Source: Anaerolineae bacterium
GTDB lineage: Bacteria; Chloroflexota; Anaerolineae; Promineifilales; Promineifilaceae
NCBI GenBank assembly: GCA_028284105.1
Contig: JANQSK010001171.1
Coordinates: forward strand, 1 to 10,073
DNA: 10,073 nt
Reading direction: 5' to 3'
The notes under the pieces were generated by a model. It was not told the origin of the DNA, did no database searches, and saw only the letters and a program-made list of their open reading frames with translations. Below are positions 1 to 6,181 of this stretch, one piece after another (position 1 is the first letter of the stretch; the number at the start of each line of letters is the position of its first letter). Made by a program: the position numbers and the translations under genes.

Positions 1-1427
1 ATACGCGCGATAATATCTTTTGTACGTTTACGCATTGTTTGGATATCAGCATCTTGATAAAGCGGATGGCCATCAATGCCCATCATCTGCTTAGCGACAG
101 CCATAAAATCGACGTTGTTATCTTCAGCAGAGCCCATATTGATAACCTGAGGTAATTTGTCGGACACCCCTTCAATACGATCTAAAATCTCTTGTTGATA
201 ACGATATTCGAGAATCTCATGGTAATACGCACTATTTACCGTGCGAATGTCCAAAGCTTGGGCTTCAAGTAGCGCCGCATTCGCTTTTGCTTCACTTTCC
301 GCTTCGATCAACAGCTGGCGGGCATACGCATTGGCCTGGTTAATCGCTTTTTCACGAGCGGTATCGATACGGGCTTGATGCGTCGCAATTTCTGCGCGAA
401 TTCCCGAGAGCTGTTCCCGTAATTCCGCTAAATCTTTGTTGAGATCACCTTCATCTTGATTTTTACGCAGTTCAAGCTCATATTGATAGGTGTAGGCTTC
501 CTTAGCGACCTTGACCATCTCTGGTGAGGCCAAGTCCTTACGATATTCGCGGCTTGATGGTTCAGCATGGGTAATGTTGGCATTCACAAAGCGAACGGCT
601 GGTAAAAATTGATTATTGAGGGATTCAAGAACGCTTTTGGTGCTTTCTCCGACTAAATCATAGATATCTTCAGCACGTTGCGCATAAATCAAGGCCCGTG
701 TTACTTCACTAATGGCGTTGTGGAGTTTTTCAGAGAAACCATTCACACCACCTAAGGTAAAAATGAATTCTTGGGGATCTTCAATGCGGAACTGGAGGAA
801 CAAGTCAACTGATGCATTGATACGACCTTGCGTCGGTGCTTCACGAATAGGTGCATTATAGGGATAAGCCTTGGTGACGTTGACGATATAGCTCACTTTG
901 CGGCGTGGATGGAAACCCAACCATTTGCGACCAGCCCCAACCACCTCTTCAACCTTACCGAACTTGGTGATGAGCGCCTGACAGCCATCTGGAATCATCA
1001 CAAAGCGGTGACGAACCACGCTGAGCACGGCAAAAGCGATTACCAAAAACCAGTAGTGTGGTCCAAAAAGGGCCAAACCAAAGTTTCCAGGGAAGATGCC
1101 TGTGGCCACAGAGCCAATTCCACCTGCGATTAGCAGCAACACAGGCAAAGCTAAGGCTCTAAAATAAGAGCCTGAATCTTTTGGCATCACCACAGGGGAA
1201 ATAACATTGGTGACTTCACCCCCCTGGCCTTCATCTTTGGTGAAACTACGATTGATGACTTCAGCAACTTCTTCGATGGTTGCCGACATTTGAGTAATTT
1301 GCGTACTGGATGAACCGCCATCTTGACGTGCAGAGATGAAATCACGCATATCAATAGCGAATTGCTGGAACTCATCAGATTGGGCGACATCAACGGCCGT
1401 TCTGACTGCTGAGCGTAAAGAACCCAT
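1..1427 (-). CDS. SPFH/band-7 domain membrane protein (partial, C-terminus beyond the window)
   Basis: An uninterrupted minus-strand reading frame runs from an ATG at 1427 to the window edge (475 codons seen). AGGAGG lies five bases before the ATG, so the start is well supported. Translation begins MGSLRSAVRTAVDVAQ. Residues ~1-88 are soluble. Two hydrophobic segments follow at ~90-111 (ALALPVLLLIAGGIGSVATG) and ~118-139 (LALFGPHYWFLVIAFAVLSV). Then comes a band-7/SPFH-like domain (~143-300) containing RFVMIPDGCQALITKFGKVE and a region of the type INASVDLFLQFRIEDPQEF. A charged helical segment rich in Glu, Ala, Gln and Lys (~335-410) looks like the usual stomatin/flotillin coiled coil. Family knowledge: SPFH proteins form membrane-associated oligomers that organise microdomains or modulate proteases; the specific role here is unknown. 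One ACGGCCGT motif lies in codons 10-12 (TAV). The soluble N-terminal segment before two membrane spans is longer than in classical stomatins. Confidence 0.85.
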   Translation of the reverse strand, partial: MGSLRSAVRTAVDVAQSDEFQQFAIDMRDFISARQDGGSSSTQITQMSATIEEVAEVINRSFTKDEGQGGEVTNVISPVVMPKDSGSYFRALALPVLLLIAGGIGSVATGIFPGNFGLALFGPHYWFLVIAFAVLSVVRHRFVMIPDGCQALITKFGKVEEVVGAGRKWLGFHPRRKVSYIVNVTKAYPYNAPIREAPTQGRINASVDLFLQFRIEDPQEFIFTLGGVNGFSEKLHNAISEVTRALIYAQRAEDIYDLVGESTKSVLESLNNQFLPAVRFVNANITHAEPSSREYRKDLASPEMVKVAKEAYTYQYELELRKNQDEGDLNKDLAELREQLSGIRAEIATHQARIDTAREKAINQANAYARQLLIEAESEAKANAALLEAQALDIRTVNSAYYHEILEYRYQQEILDRIEGVSDKLPQVINMGSAEDNNVDFMAVAKQMMGIDGHPLYQDADIQTMRKRTKDIIAR

Positions 1428-1432
1428 ATGAT

Positions 1433-1438
1433 CCTCCT
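1433..1438 (-). promoter_or_regulatory. Strong Shine-Dalgarno for the SPFH gene
   Basis: On the minus strand AGGAGG sits five bases upstream of the ATG at 1427, fixing the start codon of the SPFH protein. Confidence 0.8.
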
Positions 1439-1463
1439 AAGATTTGATCAATAAAATGTAATT

Positions 1464-1496
1464 AAAAACAAAGACTGACTCAATTTGACCCAGTCT
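1464..1496 (-). terminator. Intrinsic terminator of the methyltransferase gene
   Basis: Read on the minus strand, AGACTGGGTC and GAGTCAGTCT form a 10-position stem (one mismatch, one G-T pair) around a five-base AAATT loop, followed directly by the T-rich tail TTGTTTTT. The position, after the methyltransferase stop at 1644 and before the SPFH start at 1427, fits termination of the methyltransferase transcript. It leaves only ~36 bp for an SPFH promoter downstream of it, so the SPFH gene either has a very close promoter or relies on read-through. Confidence 0.6.
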
Positions 1497-1643
1497 CTAC
1501 CTTTAATTAACGAAGGATCTCTGATTTTTAAGATATTTTGAGGGTAAAAGTTGGGGAATTAGGGAACGGCCGTCTCCACAACAGTTGATTCACCACCTCA
1601 ACACACACATTACAACCTTATACGGAAAATGTAAATATTGGTT

Positions 1644-2321
1644 TCACCAAATTCGACACATTCGGTTCCCGCCTATTTGGAATTCATAGGGAACCTCTTG
1701 AATGTACACCTGAAATCCATCTGATTCAAGCTGTTGAAGGGTCGGTTTGAGATGTTTGGACGGAGAGGCAGACAGGTCAAGTAGCGGGAAGATTCGAACC
1801 TCTTCCGCAACGCGTAGCAGCTCTCGAATAGATTCGATATGGAAAGATTCAGTCAACTGTTCACTATAAAGGAATAAAAAATGGGAGCATAAAGCCAAAT
1901 CAAACTGATTATCTGTGAAGGGTAGGTCTGGGAGACTGGCATTTTGATAACGGCCGTTTTGTTTTCCAGCCTCATAATCTTCCAAAAACTGGGTCATGGC
2001 TGACATGCGTAGCTCTCCCAGCACCTCAACCGAAGGAATATGCTCCCAGACAAACTGATGTTGGTTTTGGCGGGCTTGATCGAGCACCTCATCATAAATT
2101 TCGTCAATGCGCTGCTTGATTTGGTCTTTACGATAGGCATAAAGGGGGTCGGTGGAGATAATACGGCCGTTTTGCCTTGTAAGGGTTGCATTGAAGCTTG
2201 CCGGGCCATCGGCACAGCCCAAGATGGTCTTTCCAAGGTCAACGGCCGTTAATGCAAACATCGCTTGATACTCATCGAAGGTGCGTCCCCAAGGAACAAT
2301 CTTTTTTAGTGAGTAGGTCAT
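1644..2321 (-). CDS. Class I SAM-dependent methyltransferase (substrate unknown)
   Basis: From ATG at 2321 the protein has 225 residues, beginning MTYSLKKIVPWGRTFDEY. A Rossmann-type motif I is seen as GCADGPASFN (35-44), an acidic residue D58 follows the second strand (IISTDPL), and DLALCSHFLFLY (141-152) matches the strand-4 motif of class I methyltransferases. The C-terminal PYEFQIGGNRM (211-221) resembles a family of ~220-residue uncharacterised methyltransferases, which is why I regard it as complete. Start choice: a TTG at 2342 would add seven residues and has GAG five bases upstream; the ATG has only a distant GGA. Both are possible. Another ATG at 2338 opens a six-codon peptide (MKKTKL) whose TGA overlaps the ATG at 2321. 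A G5/C5 hairpin lies just upstream of the TTG. Three CGGCCG motifs occur in this short gene (1950, 2163, 2242). The substrate cannot be inferred. Confidence 0.8.
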   Translation of the reverse strand: MTYSLKKIVPWGRTFDEYQAMFALTAVDLGKTILGCADGPASFNATLTRQNGRIISTDPLYAYRKDQIKQRIDEIYDEVLDQARQNQHQFVWEHIPSVEVLGELRMSAMTQFLEDYEAGKQNGRYQNASLPDLPFTDNQFDLALCSHFLFLYSEQLTESFHIESIRELLRVAEEVRIFPLLDLSASPSKHLKPTLQQLESDGFQVYIQEVPYEFQIGGNRMCRIW

Positions 2322-2354
2322 AATTTTGTCTTTTTCATCCAATTTAACTCAGCA

Positions 2355-2377
2355 AATGGGGGATAAATGCCCCCATT
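2355..2377. repeat. Perfect G5/C5 hairpin close to the methyltransferase start
   Basis: AATGGGGG (2355-2362) and CCCCCATT (2370-2377) are perfect inverted arms around the seven-base loop ATAAATG. In a minus-strand transcript the hairpin would end 12 bases before the TTG at 2342 and about 33 before the ATG at 2321, so it may influence translation initiation. There is no T-tract, so it is not a typical terminator on either strand. Confidence 0.5.
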
Positions 2378-2392
2378 GTTTCCCGTGAAACA
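2377..2392. promoter_or_regulatory. parS: parS-like ParB-binding site (15 of 16 match to consensus)
   Basis: The 16-mer TGTTTCCCGTGAAACA matches the widely conserved chromosomal parS palindrome TGTTTCACGTGAAACA at 15 of 16 positions; only position 7 differs (C for A). The six-base outer arms TGTTTC/GAAACA are intact. By simple counting, a 16-mer within one mismatch of a fixed target should turn up about 1e-4 times in 10 kb. Family knowledge: ParB binds parS sites clustered near the replication origin and loads SMC. Its intergenic position is compatible with that role. No parA, parB, dnaA or origin boxes are seen in this window. Confidence 0.55.
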
Positions 2393-2451
2393 TCTACACG
2401 AAGGGTGTTTATGTCGCGGTTTTAATGAAACAACAAATCTGTATATCGTCG

Positions 2452-2469
2452 TTATGTCATATAGACATA
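2452..2469. repeat. AT-rich dyad, TTATGTC...GACATA, upstream of htrA-like gene
   Basis: TATGTC and GACATA form six-base inverted arms around ATATA. A similar dyad (TTATGTC, 13 bases, GACATAA) lies downstream of the same gene at 4114-4137. The shared half-sites are compatible with a dimeric regulator, but nothing in the window identifies one. Confidence 0.3.
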
Positions 2470-2754
2470 TTTTACATTTAATTTGAACAATTTTTAAGCC
2501 ATTCTCATAAAAACCCCGATTTGGGCTGCCATCCTAATTTCGCACTCACAAAAGGGGCATTTTATTAAACGAAAGTTCAGTCTGACATAACAATTCTTTT
2601 ACGAATTTTAACCATACTACAGCCATCTTTGAAATTCATTTTGTCACTGAAGCAAGTTTTGCATAACGACCACATCGGCTTTAGCAGACAGTAAACTTTA
2701 AGCCCCCACTTCTTATTCGGAATGCAAGGCTTGCTTTCAGTTCATTTTATTGAT

Positions 2755-2760
2755 GGAGGT
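2755..2760 (+). promoter_or_regulatory. Shine-Dalgarno deciding the htrA-like start
   Basis: GGAGGT lies three bases before the ATG at 2764. It decides against the in-frame ATG at 2722, whose 14 extra residues would bury the lipoprotein signal peptide away from the N-terminus. Confidence 0.75.
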
Positions 2761-2763
2761 AAA

Positions 2764-3987
2764 ATGACCCGTTCTTATCGTTATTATTGGTTTACCCTAG
2801 CTGTTGGCCTCGTTATTATTTTATCTGCTTGTGGTGGGGTAGGCTTGTCACCTATTGCTAGCCAGCCCGTTGATACGATTGTTGAAACGCTTCCTACAAT
2901 TGCTGAAGAAGAGGTTGAGCCAGAAACGGCAGTAGCGGAGCCTAAAGAAAGTTCAGAAGTTGAATCAGCTCCAGTAGAAACCGCACCAGTCATCCCAACA
3001 GAAACAACTCCTGTGCAGGCCGCCCCAGTAGCTCAAATTCCAACTGGCTTTGAAGCGATTGTTGCACAGCAGCAAGCATTTATTGACCTCTATGCCCGCT
3101 TAAATCCATCAGTCGTTGTGATCTTAACGGATGGGGGACAAGGCTCTGGCTTTGTCTATGACAATAATGGCCACATCATCACCAATAATCACGTCATTGA
3201 AGGGGCCCAGCAAATTGCTGTCGGGTTAGCTGATGGCACAACACTTGATGCGACTTTGGTTGGTCGTGACCCAAGCTCTGATTTAGCTGTAGTCCGCGTT
3301 AATCCAAACGAAGCAAACTTGCAGCCCATTCCTCTGGGGAACTCAGGAGCCGTTCAAGTAGGACAAATCGTAATTGCACTTGGTAGCCCATTCGGATTAC
3401 AGAGCACAATGACAACTGGGATTGTGTCAGCCGTTGATAGAACGTTCCCAGGCGGTTCACAATTCCAAATCCCTGACATTATTCAAACGGATGCGGCCGT
3501 TAATCCAGGTAACTCTGGTGGCCCCTTGCTCGACATTTACGGAAACGTGATTGGGGTAAATACAGCGATTGAATCGCCAGTGCGTGGCTCATCAGGTATC
3601 GGTTTGGCTGTCCCATCAAACATTGTGGCTGCGATTGCCCCTCAACTCATTCAAAATGGGCAAGCTTCGACCCCTTGGGTAGGCATCTCTGGCTCTGCCC
3701 TCACACCTGAAGGCATTGCACAGCTTGGCTTGAACATTAGTGGTGGGGTTGTTGTTGCAAATGTGGTTGAAGGCGGCCCAGCCCAACGAGCAGGTTTAGT
3801 GGGTAGTCCATCGGGCAACGGAGATATCATCATCGGGATTGATGGCACACCTATTTCAACAGTAGAAGATTTATTAGGTTATTTGGTACAGCAAGCCCAA
3901 GTTGGCCAAACCATTAACCTCAATGTAATTCGCAATGGTGAACAAATCACTATCCCATTGCTCCTTGAAGCGCGACCTAACGGATAA
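2764..3987 (+). CDS. HtrA/DegP-family serine protease, predicted lipoprotein, with one PDZ domain
   Basis: The 407-residue product starts at the ATG preceded by GGAGGT. Residues 1-23 form a lipoprotein signal: basic MTRSYR, hydrophobic core, and lipobox LSAC with lipidation at C23. Residues ~30-95 are a disordered Pro/Glu/Val/Thr-rich tether. The trypsin-like protease domain (~100-300) shows the full triad: H143 in TNNHVIEG, D173 in SSDLAVVRV and S251 in NPGNSGGPLL. One PDZ domain (~305-402) includes PWVGISG, GGPAQRAGL and DIIIGIDGTPI. Family knowledge: HtrA proteases degrade or refold misfolded extracytoplasmic proteins. I infer an active protease anchored by lipid on the outer face of the cytoplasmic membrane (or in the cell envelope), rather than by the transmembrane helix common in DegS-like proteins. 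It is monocistronic: it is transcribed away from the methyltransferase and ends at a strong terminator. The upstream in-frame ATG at 2722 is an unlikely start. Confidence 0.93.
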   Translation: MTRSYRYYWFTLAVGLVIILSACGGVGLSPIASQPVDTIVETLPTIAEEEVEPETAVAEPKESSEVESAPVETAPVIPTETTPVQAAPVAQIPTGFEAIVAQQQAFIDLYARLNPSVVVILTDGGQGSGFVYDNNGHIITNNHVIEGAQQIAVGLADGTTLDATLVGRDPSSDLAVVRVNPNEANLQPIPLGNSGAVQVGQIVIALGSPFGLQSTMTTGIVSAVDRTFPGGSQFQIPDIIQTDAAVNPGNSGGPLLDIYGNVIGVNTAIESPVRGSSGIGLAVPSNIVAAIAPQLIQNGQASTPWVGISGSALTPEGIAQLGLNISGGVVVANVVEGGPAQRAGLVGSPSGNGDIIIGIDGTPISTVEDLLGYLVQQAQVGQTINLNVIRNGEQITIPLLLEARPNG

Positions 3988-4027
3988 TTTAAATTCCTAC
4001 TCTTTAAGAAATAAACCCCGATTTACC

Positions 4028-4063
4028 AAAAAGAGGCTTTGCACTAGTGCAAAGCCTCTTTTT
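4028..4063 (+). terminator. Perfect palindromic intrinsic terminator after the htrA-like gene
   Basis: A 36-bp perfect palindrome centred on GCACTAGTGC (4041-4050). The outer ends are A5 (4028-4032) and T5 (4059-4063), and the stem is GAGGCTTTGCAC paired with its complement. It begins 41 bases after the stop codon at 3985-3987. Its symmetry, with A5 on one side and T5 on the other, would let it work on both strands. Confidence 0.9.
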
Positions 4064-4113
4064 GAATCGCCTAAATGGGTCTAAATTGCGTTCTACACTA
4101 TTTTTCAACCTGA

Positions 4114-4140
4114 TTATGTCATGCTAGCAAATAGACATAA
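4114..4140. repeat. AT-rich dyad downstream of the htrA-like gene
   Basis: TTATGTC (4114-4120) and GACATAA (4134-4140) are seven-base inverted arms around 13 bases. The half-sites and their immediate neighbours (TTATGTCAT, ATAGACATA) also occur, more tightly spaced, at 2452-2469. Confidence 0.3.
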
Positions 4141-4202
4141 ATAGGGCTTAGACAGCGAATATCAGGGTTTTTGATGGACTTAACGGCCGTTTCTCTAATT
4201 AA

Positions 4203-4471
4203 CTGGTGTTACGCACAAGGCTTGTCATTTTGAAGAAAGCGGGAAAAACAAAACAATCGTCAAAAACACCCGTAGCGATGAGAAATCGCTGCAGCTTTGT
4301 AGCATGCAACATTCAATTGGCAAGCAAAAAACAGACATTCGTTTGCCTGACAATCCATCTCTTTGCTCAGGTCACAGCGATTTCTCAACGTCGCGAGTCA
4401 TGTTCTTTCGTTGAAAGGGGCTTCCTTCGCTTTGTTCGAAATGACCCTCTGTATGAGATGCGTAACACCAG
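4203..4471. mobile_element. MITE-like foldback element with 13-bp terminal inverted repeats
   Basis: A ~269-bp element bounded by perfect 13-bp inverted repeats, CTGGTGTTACGCA (4203-4215) and TGCGTAACACCAG (4459-4471). A second pair lies inside: GTCATTTTGAAGAAAGC (4224-4240) against the complement of GCTTTGTTCGAAATGAC (4429-4445), 15 of 17 matching. A third perfect 13-bp pair is TGAGAAATCGCTG (4279-4291) with CAGCGATTTCTCA (4375-4387), and AGCGAT/ATCGCT also forms a local hairpin at 4274-4290. Three nested inverted pairs in the right order mean the whole unit can fold back on itself. No transposase is encoded, so mobility would depend on an enzyme elsewhere. No clean target-site duplication is visible, so the exact ends are uncertain. 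It could instead be a large REP-type intergenic repeat. Confidence 0.65.
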
Positions 4472-4585
4472 CAAATAATATAGCTCGCAATAGATCCAAC
4501 TTCCCGGTGGGTTTGCAAGGCACAACTGATGAGCACCTAAATTGTTGGCACTGGCTTAAAGTGTTTCAATTTTAGGGTTCGTAAG

Positions 4586-4613
4586 TTGACATGAACACTT
4601 TTTATGCCACAAT
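4586..4613 (+). promoter_or_regulatory. Candidate sigma70 promoter for the flavoenzyme operon
   Basis: A perfect -35 box TTGACA (4586-4591) is followed after 16 bases by CACAAT (4608-4613), four of six matches to a -10 box. The -35 lies between the arms of an inverted repeat, AAAGTGTT (4558-4565) and AACACTTT (4594-4601), which could be an operator. Transcription would start near 4620, just before a terminator-like hairpin. The only plus-strand genes it could serve are the four downstream. Confidence 0.45.
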
Positions 4614-4634
4614 ACAAATAGGTTTCCGACCTTT

Positions 4635-4668
4635 AAAACCAGCACTTTTTTCCTCTGTGCTGGTTTTT
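4635..4668 (+). terminator. Terminator-like hairpin between promoter and operon (possible attenuator)
   Basis: AAAACCAGCAC (4635-4645) and GTGCTGGTTTT (4657-4667) are perfect 11-base inverted arms around an 11-base pyrimidine-rich loop, ending in T5 (4664-4668). It has the form of an intrinsic terminator on the plus strand, yet no gene precedes it after the htrA-like terminator. It sits within ~20 bases of the start expected from the 4586 promoter and ~105 bases before the ATG at 4775. Confidence 0.7.
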
Positions 4669-4774
4669 CATTTCTAAATCTAAAGATGTCGGACAATTAG
4701 TAGCTCTGCTTTATGGAGCACTAAGGACCCATTTATTGCGTCCCCTAAAAGAATTTGGCAGGAAAACAAGTAGC

Positions 4775-6151
4775 ATGCAATCGAGAGTCTTAAAACAGTT
4801 GCGCTCAATTTTGGGCATTGCTCGAGTATCAGTTTCGGGAGCTGATCGACAACTTCACGCACAAGATCAATCTGATTTTGACCAGGTTTTACCTGATGTT
4901 GTTGTTTGGCCTCAAACCACTCATGAAGTAAGCGAAATCGTGCAGTTGGCAAATCGGTTTAAAGTTCCCGTAACGGCTTGGGGAGCCGGCACCAGTTTAG
5001 AAGGCAATTCAATCCCTGTACAAAAAGGCATTGTGATTGATTTCTCACACATGGATCAGATTGTGGATCTTCATGAGCGCGATCTACAAGTAACTGTTCA
5101 AGCCGGCGTGATGTATAAAGATATGAATGCCGTTTTGTCTGAGCACGATCTATTTTTCGCACCCGATCCAGGTGCCAATGCTAGTATTGGTGGCATGATT
5201 GCTACAAATGCAGCTGGACCACACACCATTAAATATGGGTCAACCAACGAAAATGTGTTGGCGCTCGAGGTGGTTTTAGCCAATGGCGAAATTGTGCATA
5301 CGGGTTCGCGCTCAATCAAACAAGCGTCTGGCTACAATTTAACGCAGCTGTTTGCTGGCTCCGAAGGGACGCTGGGATTAGTGACTCAGGCAACATTAAA
5401 GCTTGAGCCGATTCCAAGAAGGAAAGTCACCGCAACGGCCGTATTCAACAACATCATGGATATTGCAACGGCCGTGTCCGAAATCATCGGCAACGGCATG
5501 CAACCAGCGGCACTTGAGCTCCTTGATACCAACACAGCGAAAACACTAATGGACGATGCTGATGTCCAAATTCAAAGTGGCCCAACCCTTCTGATTGAAT
5601 TTAGTGGCAACACAGCAGCCTGGATGGAAAAGCAGATGGAAGTGGCGCAAATCATCTGTGAAGAACACGGGTGCATCAACTTTGATGACAGTTATTCAGA
5701 AGAAGAGAGTCATCGTATTTGGCAAACACGTAAACAGATACGCCGTTTAGCCGTTCGCCAACACCCTTCCCACAAATGGTTAATTACAGATGTTTCTGTA
5801 CCCATTTCACAGTTCCCTGAAATGGTGAATTTTGTTGAAGATTCAGTATCCAAACTCGATATTACCTGCAACATTTTAGGACACGCAGGAGACGGGAATT
5901 TACTTATCGGGATTTATTACAAGCCCAATGATAGAAAATGCGCTGAACGTGCTGAACGATTTAAACAAATGCAAGTTTCAAAAGCCATTCGGCTAGGTGG
6001 AACTTGTGCTGGGGAGCATGGCATTGGCATTGGCAAACGCAAATACATGGTCCAAGAGCATGGGTATGAAGCCATCAACCTCATGAAACAGCTCAAGGAC
6101 ACGCTTGACCCCAACAATATTTTAAATCCAGGCAAGATTTTCTTAAATTAA
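4775..6151 (+). CDS. FAD-linked oxidase, GlcD / D-lactate dehydrogenase-like
   Basis: A 458-residue flavoprotein of the vanillyl-alcohol-oxidase (PCMH-type) superfamily, predicted to oxidise a D-2-hydroxy acid such as D-lactate or glycolate to the 2-oxo acid. The FAD-binding domain (~37-212) shows VTAWGAGTSLEGN (66-78), DPGANASIGGMIATNAAG (131-148) and GSEGTLGLVTQATLKL (195-210). The C-terminal FAD-oxidase domain (~215-455) has GHAGDGNLLIG (369-379), the hallmark GGTCAGEHGIGIGKRKYM (408-425) and ends LDPNNILNPGKIF. Length fits the GlcD/LDHD family; no iron-sulfur subunit is present nearby, which points to the single-subunit LDHD type. Start: I prefer ATG 4775, with AGGA 11 bases upstream. An in-frame TTG at 4736 with AAGGA eight bases upstream would add 13 residues. 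It is the first gene of the operon, 30 bases before the monooxygenase. The exact substrate is inferred, not seen. Confidence 0.88.
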   Translation: MQSRVLKQLRSILGIARVSVSGADRQLHAQDQSDFDQVLPDVVVWPQTTHEVSEIVQLANRFKVPVTAWGAGTSLEGNSIPVQKGIVIDFSHMDQIVDLHERDLQVTVQAGVMYKDMNAVLSEHDLFFAPDPGANASIGGMIATNAAGPHTIKYGSTNENVLALEVVLANGEIVHTGSRSIKQASGYNLTQLFAGSEGTLGLVTQATLKLEPIPRRKVTATAVFNNIMDIATAVSEIIGNGMQPAALELLDTNTAKTLMDDADVQIQSGPTLLIEFSGNTAAWMEKQMEVAQIICEEHGCINFDDSYSEEESHRIWQTRKQIRRLAVRQHPSHKWLITDVSVPISQFPEMVNFVEDSVSKLDITCNILGHAGDGNLLIGIYYKPNDRKCAERAERFKQMQVSKAIRLGGTCAGEHGIGIGKRKYMVQEHGYEAINLMKQLKDTLDPNNILNPGKIFLN

Positions 6152-6181
6152 ATCAGCACCACCTCATAGGTTTTAGAAGCG

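Larger units (their letters stand above)
2343..2763. other. Divergent intergenic region between the methyltransferase and htrA-like genes
   Basis: About 420 bp without a convincing gene. It holds, in order, the G5/C5 hairpin (2355-2377), the parS-like site (2377-2392), the AT-rich dyad (2452-2469) and, further right, AT-rich sequence with no obvious structure. A weak sigma70-like pair for the rightward htrA-like gene is TTGAAC (2483-2488), 17 bases, CATAAA (2506-2511), four of six matches in each box; I do not rely on it. That would give a 5' leader of roughly 240 bases. Confidence 0.5.
3988..4774. other. Gene-free region between the htrA-like gene and the flavoenzyme operon
   Basis: About 790 bp. 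It contains the htrA-like terminator (4028-4063), a second AT-rich dyad (4114-4140), one AACGGCCGTT (4182-4191), the MITE-like foldback element (4203-4471), a candidate promoter (4586-4613) and a terminator-like hairpin (4635-4668). Short open frames inside it, such as 4206-4478, overlap the inverted repeats, lack a recognisable domain and are probably not genes. The stretch 4472-4557 shows nothing I can name. Confidence 0.6.

Noticed and set aside
828..1133. Plus-strand open frame of 101 codons
   Set aside because: It lies entirely opposite the well-supported SPFH gene and has a composition typical of an antisense shadow.
2722..2763. In-frame upstream ATG extending the htrA-like protein by 14 residues
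   Set aside because: The GGAGGT ribosome site and the lipoprotein signal both fit the ATG at 2764; nothing comparable precedes 2722.
2511..4024. Direct repeat AAACCCCGATTT at 2511-2522 and 4013-4024 flanking the htrA-like gene
   Set aside because: A few 12-base exact repeats are expected by chance in 10 kb, and neither copy is part of a larger matching segment.
4206..4478. A 90-codon open frame inside the gene-free region
   Set aside because: It spans both ends of the foldback element, so its sequence is dictated by inverted repeats; no domain and no ribosome site support it.
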